From positions 157,194,501 through 157,258,500 of the forward strand of contig CM059582.1 in assembly GCA_030407085.1 (NCBI GenBank): 64,000 nucleotides of DNA, read 5' to 3'. The translations under genes were made by a program, and so were the position numbers. The stretch's first letter is position 1; every line of letters begins with the position of its first letter. The stretch comes from Trichopria drosophilae. Taxonomy: Eukaryota; Arthropoda; Insecta; Hymenoptera; Diapriidae. The notes under the pieces were generated by a model. It ran no database searches, was not told the origin of the DNA, and saw only the letters and a program-made list of their open reading frames with translations. Shown piece by piece: positions 25,128 to 35,914 of this stretch.

Positions 25128-25319
25128 ATAACTTTCGATTGAAAATGTAACTTTGGAATTGAAATAGAATCGTCGAGTTTTCCAAGTAAAGATAGCGGGA
25201 AAAGCTCGGTATAGTTATAATGAGCCGCGTAAATTGTTGTTTGACCTTAGAGGCAGTTTGCTTGGACTCGATTAACTTACTTCCCTATTCTGAAAAGGAA
25301 TTCCGTGGAATTCGTCATC

Positions 25320-25713
25320 GCGACATTCGGTCACGCGTGTGGAAGCTCCCAAAGCCCGCGCACACGGTAATATAGTGCGCGTCAGCACTAAGATTCGATC
25401 AGTTTCAATTCCACCGTCGACAAAGGCACATATAGAGGGGAACGATATCAAGTGTACGAGATAACGAACATAAAAGAAAAACGAGCTGAACAGGAGTCAA
25501 AGTTAAAACCGATCTTCCTTTAGCAGCCCGCCATTCTCTTTCCCTTCCTCCGTCTTTAATGTTCTCTCTCTCTCGATTCCCCTCCCTTGTTTATACACAT
25601 ATTAATTCCCTGCACTAATACAGACACAAAATATCCCCGCCAAAGACCTATCACGTTTTCTCTGTCGCTCTGCCGCTCTCTCGTTTCGGACTCGAATAGA
25701 GGACAAATTGGAA
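25320..25713 (+). promoter_or_regulatory. putative NANP promoter and 5' UTR
   Basis: Base composition changes sharply from the AT-rich desert: CpG-containing words such as GGTCACGCGTGTGG and GCCCGCGCACACGG appear at 25330-25380, followed by pyrimidine-rich sequence up to the start codon at 25714. I infer a TATA-less promoter. No transcription start can be fixed from sequence. Confidence 0.5.
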
Positions 25714-28700
25714 ATGGCTGCCTTCCGCACGAAGAGGGACAACGGATCGACCGCTGCTGTCAACACGGTCTTTTTCGACCTGGACAACACGCTCATCGAG
25801 ACCAGAAAGGGAGACAGTTTAGCCTGTCGACAGGTACAAGATCAGCTTGCATTCTTTTTTCCTGTAGATTTTCAGCCTGGCCCGAGTTTTCGTCTGCGAG
25901 ACGCGCGGAATCCGAAAGTAGGTAAGGCTAAAGATTTTGGATGTCGGTAAAACCGCGGCCGTCGCCGAGTGATCGGTAAATATTCATTGGGGTTAGTCGG
26001 AACTAACGACAGGCGACGTGCGCGTCTCCTTCCTCGATGGCCAGTTGTCGGATCGGTTCTACTTCTATCTCGATCATCTTCGCGGTGAAGACAAAAATAG
26101 GGCCGCGTCTGTAACATGAGCCGATGCCCGATTTAGTATTTTCTCCCGTTACTATTTTCGCTCGACTCCACCGTCGGCTGTATGGCGCAATCCGAGATCC
26201 TCTCCTTCTCCCGCAACATACGTGGTCGCACGTGGAGTGAAATTCCTTCTCAAAATTTTCAATAATAGGTTAGAACCTGAGGAAAAAGCTTAGATCGATA
26301 ACGTCCCATTTGCTTCGGCAAGAACTACCGTTTCTTTTTTTTTCACAAACTTTCCAAGGGGTAGCTGCACTCCAGGCTATTTTTGGCAACGATCCGAGTT
26401 TATTTTTAACTTTTGGAAGGAGTGTGTCAAAGGGCAAGGCTGAAGTGTGTTTGACTGTGGGAGAAATGCCAGTTGGCGTTAGGCTGTCGGCTGATAAAGT
26501 GGCATGCTCGACGTGCATTCTGTAAATAAACCATAAACTTTCAAATCGTATTCAAAGTGACCAATTTTCATAATGGAGAACCAACGCGATTCGGTAATAC
26601 CTGACGGTGTTAAGAAATGTGCAGCAATGATGAAAGCTGTAAGCTCAGATTCTGAAAAATTTGCCGTGTTATTCATGGTAACAAAATTAGTAGATGGGAA
26701 AGACTGTACGCCAGCCGCAAAGAAACTACTGTTCGAAGCAATCGGTGCAAAGTTTATGAGAAAGTTACTGTCTAGTGATAATGTGCCAGTGGATTGTCCG
26801 CCTCAAGTTTACAAGTCGGTAGCTCTGTCGATTCTTTCGGCATTTTGCAATGAACCTGCAATCGCGTCTCACGAAGATATGGTCGGACATATTCCTTCGT
26901 TGATGGAAATCATTTCAAACGCTGACGAAGATGCGCCTGACGACATGCTGATCATCGTGAGCGAAGCTTACGCATGCCTGCAGAGCATTGCTAGATATCC
27001 TCCAGGACAAAAAGCATTGATACAGCAGAAAGCTATTCCGAAAATGTGCGAAATATATGCGGAAAAAAGTTTCCAAACTGACGCAGCTTTAAATATTCTA
27101 GTCAGTCTAGTCAACACTTATGGTCCCGAAGCATGGGACGCCAATGACGCAGCTCCGTTTCATGCTATTATGAACAAAATTGCATTAGATTTTGAAACTG
27201 ATCACGAGGAAAGGAAATTTCAGCTTTGCTCCATCTTGCAATCTTTATTATTTTCGTGCAGGCGAGACACAATAGCGACAACGGCGAAAGAAGAGTCCTG
27301 GCCTCAAGGAATTCACAAAGGTTTGAGCGATATCCTTGGCTCTAAAATTGGGAAAAATCAAAGAGACCCGGCTTTAAAGTTGGCGTCGGTCGTTTTGGAC
27401 ATTTTGGGCGTAGAATGGGCATTATCCGATCAAGAGAAACCAAAAATATTTTTCTTGTTGCTGATACAGTTGTCTTCGATTGAAGTAAGAATGCAACTGG
27501 AAGGAAAACAAATTAAAACTGTTGTTGCCAACGACGAATTGATTACAGCTTGTTTCATCATATTAGAAATATCTCTCGCTTACATCTCTACCGATCAGTT
27601 AGATCTGGAACAGAAAGAAAAGCAGTCTTTATACACGGCCCTGAAAGGAGCCTTTGCAGCTGTTATCGGTTTGCTCAATTCCGTTTCGAAAATGAAAGAA
27701 TTAACCGATATTAAAGAACGAATTTTTATCTGTGCCGTAGTACGAGTTTTAGCTGCGTGGCTCGCTCAGGAAACGTCTGCAATGCGTTCCCAAGTTTATG
27801 CAGTTTTACCTTACGTCCTGACTGTTGCAAACGATACGTTTTATGCATACAGAAACCGCAAACTTGCGGAAAAAGCTAAATTATCTGCAAAACCGGACGA
27901 AGGTTCGTCTAAAGAGCCGGCAAAACCTGATCCTATAAGCGAATTGGACATTTTACGATTATTGCTACCTGCTTTATGTCACCTGGCAGTAGAAGAGGAA
28001 TCAAGAAAAATTCTATTGAAATACAAACAAGATGAAGTATTATACGAGTGCATGTCGTATCACTGGACCATTGTGCATTACAAAAAACCTCCAGTACCAA
28101 AATCCGAACGACTAAAAGCCCTAACCGAACCTCAGAAAGAACTCGAACCACATATCTTGGAAGAAATGAATGATTCTAGAGCAGCTATGGTATCGATTTG
28201 CAACGTTCTTATGAATATTACTGTTTTAGAAGCAAAATTAGTAGAAGAATCGCCAACGTTTGATTTGCTGTTAAAATTCATCTTCAATAATCTTCCGGAA
28301 TTGAAGCAAATTCCAGAAAACTTAGTTCTGCACGGACACATGGCTATCCTCGGTCTTCTGTTATTAAAACAACAGGCGATGCGAGTAAAAAAGAATGATT
28401 TCTCAATTTGTCGTTATATACAAGCTACCATAAGATTTTTGTGGGATGCGTATATAGTTGACGAAAGTAACGATCCAACCGAATTAGTTGTTGCAATGTC
28501 GTACAAGGAACATTGGATGGAAATCATGGAGTTGTGGTTTTTGGGAATGCAAACAATGGCTGGAGTATTGCAAATGATTCCGTGGCTTTCGGAGTTTGCC
28601 ATCGAATCTGGCTGGGCAGAGGGTATTGTCGAAACATTGAAGAAGGTTAAAATCGGCAGCTTACCACCTAACGTGAAATCTGCTTACGAAGATTTACTTT

Positions 28701-31700
28701 CGCACTTGGTAAAAGCAGACCAAAGTGTCGCTTCTGTGTTGAAGAAGAGCGGTGCCTTGACCGTATGTAGGAATCATCGTATGATGGAATTAGGCAAACA
28801 TCTTTTTGGAGATTAAAATTCGAAAATTGAATAGTTCGAATCTGACTGTACAGTTCAGCTGTTTTACCATTGTTATATAATTTGTGTGTGTGAGCTTTAA
28901 AATGTTAATGTGTGTTACGTGTCTTACAAGAATACAGTAGGACCTCTCTTATTCTAATTGTCCAGCCTCTCTTATTCTAATTGTTCCCCCACAAGTCTTC
29001 TCCCACTATCACACGAAAAGTTAGTGGGGGTAAGGGGAAAATTAGAATAAGAGAGGTCGGCGCCATCTTGAAAAACTTTACTTGTTAGAATAAGAGAGGT
29101 CCTACTGTAATAATGAGTTAAGATGTTTGCATTTTTTTTCTTTAATGCAAAAGTGTTTCTTCAATTATTCAATTTTCTATGTTTAATATAAAAAATGTAT
29201 TTTATGACTTTGAATTGCTTGAAATTTAAAAGAAAATAAAATGTATATATTATAGTTGCACAAACGACGATGCATCAAATTTAGACAGGAGAGGGTGACA
29301 GTATACTTATGCGTAAAACAGTAGCACTGACGTATATTTAGAGGCTCACACCTGAAAATAGTATTCTAGCAGTCGACCAAATTAACATGTTTTCACGCAG
29401 TTCTAATTAAATCTTTCATATAACGTCATACTGTAAATAGCAGCAACGCATTTTATATTTACTATTTTCATCATTTTACATCTAAACTAAATTTTGTCAC
29501 GCAACGAAACTGTACATTTCGACAATATTTTTTTGGACTTTTATAAGATAGTTTTATACAAGTTAGCAAAAAAATTTTACTTCCTCTTGAGCAGATGCCA
29601 AATCCAGAATTTAATGACGAATTAGTTGCCAATAGCTCCATATTTCAGCGCCTAGAATATTATAATAAATTGTTAATTCCTTGTTGAGAAATTGTAATAA
29701 ACTTTTATAATTAAATCTGTATAATTTCATAACAATGAGTGTAATTCTTTCCAACCCACCGACTCCGAAACTCTTAGTTGCTTGGAAATTTAATCTATAC
29801 ATTGATTAATAAATAATCTTTACGACGATTCTTTAAAATAGTTTGTGTTCCGACCGAATCTATGAAGCCAAGAAGAAATATCTTAGGTACAAATCAAAAT
29901 AACGTGATGAATATTCGCTTAAATCTGTTGTTGGCACAACTGATTTTGTTGTGATTACAGCAGTGTCCCTGGATGCCACTTCGAGAGTCCAATAGTCGGC
30001 TCGAGAATTTGAATGAATCAATGCATTTTATAGGTAATCATTAGTACGAATTAAGTGACCTAATTGATACTAAAATATCCTATTATTCCGGAAACAAATT
30101 TATTTACATTTCAGAGACCACATTCAATATTATTTGTAACATTCAAGTTTATTTGCCATCAGACTACTCAGTTATTGAATGTGGTATATTAATTATTTTC
30201 TCTCCGATTCCCATCATATCCAACATTCTTAATAGTCATTTTTCCATGCTGAAGATTAATTTGATGGTAGGCTTTAATTAATCATTCATTTTCGTGATTA
30301 CCAACAGCTTACAGAGGAGCTATCACAGCAACATGGAATTTCACATGAACATGCCAGTAAGGTTACCGCGTCATATCTGAAGCAATTCAGGAAATGTCCC
30401 GACAACATAGATTACCCTCTAGACACGTGGAGAAGGTTATTGTGGAGCAACGCACTGGGTGAAAGCTTTTCCTATCTTACGGAACAAATCTACGAAAGAT
30501 GGCTATATTTGAGATATCAATACTTGGCACTTTCGACCGATGTAGTTGCTATGATCACTCACCTAAGAAAGAAGTACTTCCTAGGACTCATCACTAACGG
30601 CCCTTCGAACGCGCAATGGGAGAAGATCAATAAGCTGGACTTGGAGCAGTATTTTGACATTATTCTCGTATCTGGAGATCTTCCATGGGAGAAACCGGAA
30701 GCAAGAATATTCGAAGAAGGCTGTCAATATCTTCAAGTAAATCCTGAGAATTGTATTATGGTTGGAGATAAATTGGAGACTGATATTTTAGGTTAGTATT
30801 GTATCTTTTCAATATTACAGACTTTTTTTATTCAATATATTATTTGGTTATTTATAGTTTTGGTGTTATAATGATCGGTTATAAAAATGAAAATAATAAC
30901 AAACATATGATATTAGGTAAAGATGATTTTATTCTCGCAGTACAGTAGGACCTCTCTTATTCTAATTGCCCAGCCTCTCTTATTCTAATCGTTCCCCCAC
31001 AAGTCTTCTCCCACTATCACACGAAAAGTCAACGAAAAATATTGTCCACGAATCACAAGCTCGCAAGCAAAGTAAGTGGGGGTAAGGGGAAAATTAGAAT
31101 AAGAGATGTCAGCGCCATCTTGAAAAACTTTACTAATTAGAATAAGAGAGGTCCTACTGTACATATTTACATGTCTCCACTGTATTCAGAGTTCATATTT
31201 GAATTCTTTGCAATATTCAAAGATGGCTGCTGCTCTTTGGACTCTTTTCAATTCTTTCATGAGTATTGCTTTGTTTATTTTTGAATACTTGTGGGTCAAT
31301 CTGTAAAACAGTGATTTATTGAGCTGTGACTCCCTCTTTGGCACCGTCGAAACATTTATATATATATTTATTTTGCATTTTGTTGAATATGCCCACGAAG
31401 ACGATTATTATTATTATTGTTAATTCTAAATTCTCCAACATAAGCGGTTTACGATAAATTCTTTCGAATAGTTATTGAAGTATTATTAATTTCTTTTTGT
31501 TCAATCGTTTTGAATACTCGACTTGTAGAAAGTGTTTTCAATGCTTCTTAATTTCTTTTCAAGCATGAATCGTTATCATTTCAATACTTCTGAATGCTCA
31601 AAATTTATATTTCTCACAAAACCCTTTTAAATTCTCGTAATATATTATATCTTTGATATAATTACTTTTGAATACTTCCGAATGTGCTACACGTAAACCT

Positions 31701-34700
31701 GTCCAGCAAATGAAAAAGGATTCATATTTTGTGAAATTGTAATCATGCGGTTGTATTTATTTATTATTCAGATCTAAAATCTTATGTCAATGATGAACTC
31801 TTGTCAAATGAAAGTTTCAGATGAAACTTCTTTAGAGGTAGTAAAACTCGTGTCGAAAGAAAATTTCAGACCTAGAATCTTACATCGGTTGATAAACTTA
31901 TGTCGAAAGAAAGTTTTAGATTTGACATCTTTAGTCGATAGTAAAATTCTTATCGAAACAAAATTTTAGACTTCAAATCTTATGTCGATGGATAAAGTCT
32001 TGTTAAATGAAAGTTTCTTGCCTAAAACCTTATGTCATCGAAAACAGATTGTCATTAAAAACAGTCTTAATTACATATTCTAATATGAAATGTATTTATT
32101 ACATTGGTATATAAAATAAGTTCAAAATATAATAGCTTAGCATGTGGAAAACCGGAACTATTTAACGTTAGTTTAAGTTAAGCATCCCAGACAACTTGAA
32201 CAGGTGACCTCCTGAGCACATTTTTCTCGAAATGTTAAATTTCCTTTAAAAAAATAAAACAGTAACATTTAATTGCATAAAGAATTAAAAGTAAAACAGA
32301 AATTATTTTTTAATATTTGATATATCAATTTATTCGCATTGCTTCCTTCATTTACTGGGATACTTATCGAGTGAGATATGCATAACTCAGTAGTGAAGAA
32401 TTCAAAAGCTTTCAAATTCTCTGCATTTTGTACTTTCTAAAATTTTTACAAGGATTAAGAAATTGCATTCAGAAGTATTGAAAATTTCAATACTTCTGAA
32501 TACTTTTTCGTTTGCTGGGTTATATCAAGGGGTTCGCTGAGAATTTAACAAAAATTTTCAAAACATACGAGTAGTCGCTACACCTTTTAAAACTTTGCTG
32601 AAATTAAACCAGTAATAGATATGTTACCTTTTGGTAAACAAAGTGGAATTGTTTACAAACACTGTAATAAATTGTATATAAGACAGACCTACAGACCCCT
32701 CGAGACTCGGCTGAAAGAACATAAAAACAATATTTTTGCCAAAGAAAGTGAACACCATTCCGGTTTAACAACATACCGATTAGAAACGGGTCATGATTTT
32801 TATTATAGTAATACAATAATTCTCGTTAACGAAAAAAACATCTAATCTGGAAAACTTTTTTATTAAATAAAAGAAAAATACTGTGAATATAACATTTGAA
32901 GTATCAAAGCTTTCAGAAGTTTATTATCTTTTCGTTAATTAAGCACTGTTTTCTTATACATATTTAAACCAATTTCAAATTTAAAGTTTTATCCTATTTT
33001 TTCTCGGTATTAAACACTAATTAATACATATTCCTATGTCCTGCACTGTAAAAAATCCCTTTGTAAAATTACTATGGAGTTGTAAAATTAAACCACAGTT
33101 TTACTAGAGAAAGTTTAAAATCACAACTCTGGAAAATTCCTATTTGGCTAGGTATTGTACCACTGCAATAGTAATATAACAACAAAATTGTAAAATTGCT
33201 ATTCTCAGAGTGGGTCGTAATAATTACCTATTCTGAGAGTAGTAATTTTACCACTCTGAAAGTTGTCATTTTTACTACTTTAGAAGCAGTAAATTTACAA
33301 GATTAATTTAATTTTACTACTCTGGAAGCTGTAAATTTACAAACTCGATGTTAATTTTACAATTTTCCTAGGGATTTTACTACTCTCAGAGTGGGTCGTA
33401 GAAGTTACCTACTCTCAGAGTAGTAATTTTACAAAAGGATTTTTTACAGTGTGTGAATTTTATAAATATGGCCAATTTCCATCAGTTCTTCACTCTCTTT
33501 TTGAAGAGGACCCAAATTAGGGTCGAAACGTCAAATGTATTGAATTTTATTATTTAAATTTTCTTTTATTGTTCATTATTTATTTATTTATTTATTTATG
33601 GAGATCAACAGCAATGTGCCTCGTGGCACTAAATCTGCACAATTTATAAAGATAACAAAAAAATAACGAAAATATGAATTACAAAAGCCAACGACTCATT
33701 TTAAGACTAAAGCTAATTAAACAGAAAAAAAAAATGAAAGCTGAAGTAAGTCTTCTTATTGTCGATATGAACGGAAGTAAACCTAAGGTGCATACATTGT
33801 GCGGTAACATATTCCATTCTCTTTTAACACACGGAATAGTAGAGAAAAAGCCGTAATTAGTTTTATGGAGACCCTCGCAGACAGGTCTAAAAGAGCGTAG
33901 GCTATGTGAGACTACTCGATGTTCGAATAAAATAAATATAACGGGACTACGAGTTAAATTGACAATATTATAGGCCAAAAGTAAATCATGGTAACGGTGT
34001 AAGGATTTTACAGTATCGAGATTGAAAGCGGTTGCATGATGTTGATAATCGTGGTCAAAAATATGCATTGAGGAACCAGAGTTGAAGGAAAGATATCTAA
34101 TTAAATTGTGCTGAACCGATTCCAGGTGAGAAATTTCTTGTGTATAAGGTGACCGGATTGACGAGCAATTAAAAAGACTTGGCAAAATAATAGTGCGATA
34201 TAAGTGAATAATAGTATCGACATTGTTAAAGTTCTTAGTAGTTCACTTTAAAAATCCTTACATAGACAGAGACTTAGTAACAACCAAATTATTATTTATT
34301 ATTTTTATTTTTATAACAGACCATTATAACACCAAAACAAAAATTTTTCAATGGTCGATACTAAAAAGAATAGTTTTAATAATATATATTCTTTGGTTGA
34401 CTTAGTCTGAATTTTAAATGATAGTTGTGAATTAATTAACTAAGAATAAATTTATTATTAGTAGAATAATATTTAACTAATGCAAAATTATATAAAATTT
34501 TTGTATATGGTTTCATTTAGGTGGTGTTCGAGCAGGCTTAGCCGGTACCGTTTGGTTACCGATCACCAGTGACAAGCGTCTTCTAGAACAAAGTCCGAAA
34601 CCAGATTACACGATCAAGCATGTCACTGAAATCATAAAAATTTTAAGTCCCGGCCCCAGTGCCCCTGAACTCGAAGATTCTTGTTCTAACGCCTCAGATG

Positions 34701-34708
34701 GCATGTAA
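25714..34708 (+). CDS. NANP: N-acylneuraminate-9-phosphatase-like HAD phosphatase
   Basis: Three exons: 25714-25833, 30308-30791 and 34521-34708, giving 263 aa; the human enzyme is about 250. The junctions are CAG|GTACAA, ACAG|CTT, TAG|GTTAGT and TTTAG|GTGG with matching phases 0 and 1. The ATG at 25714 has a good context (GAAATGG). HAD motifs: nucleophile motif FFDLDNTL with D22 and D24; motif II LITNG with T136; motif III lysine K169 in WEKPEA; motif IV MVGDKLETD with D194 and D199. Family role: dephosphorylates N-acylneuraminate-9-phosphate to free sialic acid in the cytosol, using Mg2+. The N-terminal extension before the first motif is longer than in vertebrates. The first intron contains the whole NCDN gene and the second is full of transposon relics. 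Substrate is inferred from family resemblance; other NANP-group HAD phosphatases are possible. Confidence 0.9.
25834..26572 (+). promoter_or_regulatory. intron 1 segment holding probable NCDN promoter/5' UTR
   Basis: About 740 bp between NANP exon 1 and the NCDN start codon. The first part (25870-26240) is GC-rich, with CGCGG, CGACGTGCGCGTC and similar CpG words, and then becomes AT-rich. The nested NCDN frame needs its own transcription start or an alternative splice from the NANP first exon. No splice acceptor clearly feeds the NCDN ATG. Confidence 0.4.
26573..28816 (+). CDS. NCDN: neurochondrin homologue, single exon, nested in NANP intron 1
   Basis: One uninterrupted 747-codon frame from ATG 26573 (CATAATGG) to TAA 28814-28816. 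Vertebrate neurochondrin is about 730 aa. The whole length resembles the neurochondrin family: an N-terminal segment with SEKFAVLFMVTKLV, then GSKIGKNQRDPALKLAS near the middle, LAAWLAQETSAMRS, LRLLLPALCHLAVEEESR, and near the C terminus ELWFLGMQTMAGVLQMIPWL. It is an all-helical, armadillo/HEAT-like protein with no signal peptide or membrane helix. In vertebrates neurochondrin is a cytoplasmic neuronal protein that affects neurite outgrowth and CaMKII and GPCR signalling; the insect role is inferred. A low-complexity charged linker (about residues 443-457: KPDEGSSKEPAKPDP) splits the repeats. It lies wholly inside an intron of the same-strand NANP gene and has no introns in its coding region, so it may be an old retrocopy or have lost its introns. 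The frame is intact and shows no decay. Confidence 0.93.
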   Translation: MENQRDSVIPDGVKKCAAMMKAVSSDSEKFAVLFMVTKLVDGKDCTPAAKKLLFEAIGAKFMRKLLSSDNVPVDCPPQVYKSVALSILSAFCNEPAIASHEDMVGHIPSLMEIISNADEDAPDDMLIIVSEAYACLQSIARYPPGQKALIQQKAIPKMCEIYAEKSFQTDAALNILVSLVNTYGPEAWDANDAAPFHAIMNKIALDFETDHEERKFQLCSILQSLLFSCRRDTIATTAKEESWPQGIHKGLSDILGSKIGKNQRDPALKLASVVLDILGVEWALSDQEKPKIFFLLLIQLSSIEVRMQLEGKQIKTVVANDELITACFIILEISLAYISTDQLDLEQKEKQSLYTALKGAFAAVIGLLNSVSKMKELTDIKERIFICAVVRVLAAWLAQETSAMRSQVYAVLPYVLTVANDTFYAYRNRKLAEKAKLSAKPDEGSSKEPAKPDPISELDILRLLLPALCHLAVEEESRKILLKYKQDEVLYECMSYHWTIVHYKKPPVPKSERLKALTEPQKELEPHILEEMNDSRAAMVSICNVLMNITVLEAKLVEESPTFDLLLKFIFNNLPELKQIPENLVLHGHMAILGLLLLKQQAMRVKKNDFSICRYIQATIRFLWDAYIVDESNDPTELVVAMSYKEHWMEIMELWFLGMQTMAGVLQMIPWLSEFAIESGWAEGIVETLKKVKIGSLPPNVKSAYEDLLSHLVKADQSVASVLKKSGALTVCRNHRMMELGKHLFGD
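28935..29107. mobile_element. 173-bp pogo-like MITE in NCDN 3' UTR
   Basis: Inverted ends CAGTAGGACCTCTCTTATTC at both termini, flanked by TA dinucleotides (28933-28934 and 29108-29109). The end word CCTCTCTTATTCTAATTG is duplicated in tandem at the left. CAG ends plus a TA target duplication suggest a pogo/Tc1-mariner origin. It lies between the NCDN stop codon and its poly(A) signal, so the transcript should carry the hairpin. A second copy is at 30943-31159. Confidence 0.8.
29235..29240 (+). terminator. NCDN poly(A) signal
   Basis: AATAAA about 420 bp after the NCDN stop codon, followed by a T/G-containing stretch. It is the first canonical AATAAA downstream of the stop on this strand that looks suitable. 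Confidence 0.5.
29241..30307. other. NANP intron 1, distal part
   Basis: AT-rich intron sequence after NCDN, ending in the acceptor TTACCAACAG at 30307. I see nothing else in it. Confidence 0.5.
30943..31159. mobile_element. 217-bp pogo-like MITE in NANP intron 2
   Basis: Second copy of the element at 28935-29107, with the same CAGTAGGACCTCTCTTATTC inverted ends and TA at 30941-30942 and 31160-31161. It carries roughly 45 bp of extra sequence in the centre (AACGAAAAATATTGTCCACG and following) that the first copy lacks. The shorter copy is therefore probably an internal-deletion derivative, or this one gained an insertion. Confidence 0.8.
31702..32519. mobile_element. 818-bp CCCAGCAAACGAAAA-ended element
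   Basis: The left end TCCAGCAAATGAAAAAGGAT and right end (opposite strand CCCAGCAAACGAAAAAGTAT) are inverted. Near the right end the palindrome GAAGTATTGAAAATTTCAAT followed by ACTTC forms a short hairpin. At 31770-32035 a tandem array of about five degenerate units of roughly 54 bp (words CTTATGTCGATGGATAAA and GTCGAAAGAAA) fills the left half. Non-coding; it sits in NANP intron 2. GAATACTT words also occur just outside the left end (31190-31690). Confidence 0.65.
32560..33545 (+). pseudogene. Penelope-like element relic with GIY-YIG domain
   Basis: At 32639-32845 the plus strand encodes SGIVYKHCNKLYIRQT, then TRLKEHKNN and LTTYRLETGHDF. This is the pattern of the GIY-YIG endonuclease that ends Penelope-like retroelements (GIVY...YI; R and H in RLKEH). 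The second motif reads YIR rather than YIG. Upstream reverse transcriptase is absent. The 3' part continues to about 33545 (a GGGTCGAAACGTC word is typical of such elements' ends) but is split at 33044 by another element. Dead relic. Confidence 0.65.
33044..33451. mobile_element. 408-bp CACTGTAAAAAATCC-ended element
   Basis: Terminal inverted repeats of about 30 bp begin CACTGTAAAAAATCCCTTTG on the left and CACTGTAAAAAATCCTTTTG on the right (opposite strand). The interior is filled with words such as TACTCTCAGAGTAGTAATTT and CTGAGAGTAG, which are self-complementary. It interrupts the Penelope-like relic, so it is younger. Confidence 0.75.
33590..34250 (-). pseudogene. 5'-truncated LINE, C-terminal reverse transcriptase relic
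   Basis: The minus strand frame (about 34235 to 33679) reads NVDTIIHLYRTIILPSLFNC, then HLESVQHNLIRYLSF, YHDLLLAYNIVN and REWNMLPHNVCTLGLLP. These are hallmarks of the region after the reverse transcriptase in insect Jockey/CR1/I-like non-LTR retrotransposons. The 3' end, with TAAATAAATAAA repeats, lies at 33579-33600, immediately after the Penelope relic. A stop (TGA where Trp is likely) at about 34236 and frame loss further upstream mark it as dead. It lies antisense in NANP intron 2. Confidence 0.75.
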
Positions 34709-35810
34709 ACAATTTTACATTTACATAATAACTTCGCATCATTCGTACTGTACAGAAATCCGGAGATAATGTACTTTAAGTTCGTCTCAATGCAGGGTTG
34801 AAAGTGACTACCTTCTCATTTACATAAAGTATGTAATATGGCAGTTTATGCTACGAGAAGAATTTATACACGTTTTGTATTACTAGTTCATAAGCCAGTA
34901 AGAAAGGTAGTCGGAAATTAATGCTAGAAACTGATAACGAAGCATTATCGGTTGATTGTATTATAGACCAAGCACATAGAATAGGACTTAACGGAGACCT
35001 GAATTCTTACCAATTATAAATGAATTTATTTTTCTGTGGAAGAAAAAGCGGTTGCTGCAGAAAGTACCATATTTGTTCTTCATATTGAAAACGATATGTG
35101 CTAAATTGTAAAAATGAGGTATTTAATAGAACCCTCGGTCCTTGTACACTTTACTCCTTAATAGAAAATGTGACTTTGACGATTAAAAGGGTCACAAGTC
35201 AATTCTTCAAAGTACAAGAATTTGCATAGCCTTAAAGCTTAGCATGTAAGCTTAACCTCAAAACTGAGATGTAACTTCACAGATGCTCTCGAAAGCACGA
35301 CTCTTGTAAATGATTACTTAAATCGCTCTAAGACATTTGTAAATCGTATGAAAAAAACGTAAAATTTTAAGGATACCGATTCTACGTTCAAATGCGAAGC
35401 TGGAAGAAGTATGAACAAAGCGGAAGAACTGTTGTATACTAGATTGTAGTATAAGTCCAAAAACGTTCCAATGTGAATTTAAAATAATACAGTTCGACTT
35501 ATAGATTTATAACGTTGTAAGTATGCGAGTACGTACGATCCGGTTTTCCCAATCGGTGAATAGTCATTGTATATTATGTACGTATGTTATAAATGTCTTG
35601 TACACTAAGATTTATTGTATACAATACCTGTATATGTGTCCAGTGGCGAGCAAGTAAATACCTGTACATGTGTTTTAAAATATTATATTTTTCCACTATA
35701 TATTTTATCATTGTTAAAAGCGTCAGTCATACACCATACTTTTACAATGTACATCGTATACCTTTCATTGCAAGATTTGTCGAAGCGAATAAAGAAACGT
35801 ATTCTTGCAT
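34709..35810 (+). other. NANP 3' UTR
   Basis: About 1.1 kb from the stop codon to the AATAAA at 35788-35793. It is less AT-rich than the intron and shows no other gene. The opposing SPATA7 gene ends its coding region at 35915, so the two transcripts converge. Confidence 0.5.
35611..35616 (-). terminator. candidate SPATA7 poly(A) signal
   Basis: TTTATT on the plus strand is AATAAA on the minus strand, about 300 nt beyond the SPATA7 stop codon. If used, the SPATA7 3' UTR overlaps the NANP 3' UTR in antisense by about 200 nt. Confidence 0.35.
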
Positions 35811-35914
35811 CTATACAAGTTTACTCTTTTTTTCAAGAGCGTGGAAAATAACGACACTTATATTTTGAGTACAATTTTCAAATAGGCATTCGGAATAAGA
35901 ATATTGTATATTTA

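Noticed and set aside
26573..28816. UNC-45-like chaperone
   Set aside because: Helical-repeat look suggested UNC-45 at first, but length, the WFLGM and LLPALCHL segments and the absence of TPRs fit neurochondrin along the whole length.
32604..32816. Minus-strand open frame
   Set aside because: Antisense shadow of the GIY-YIG relic.
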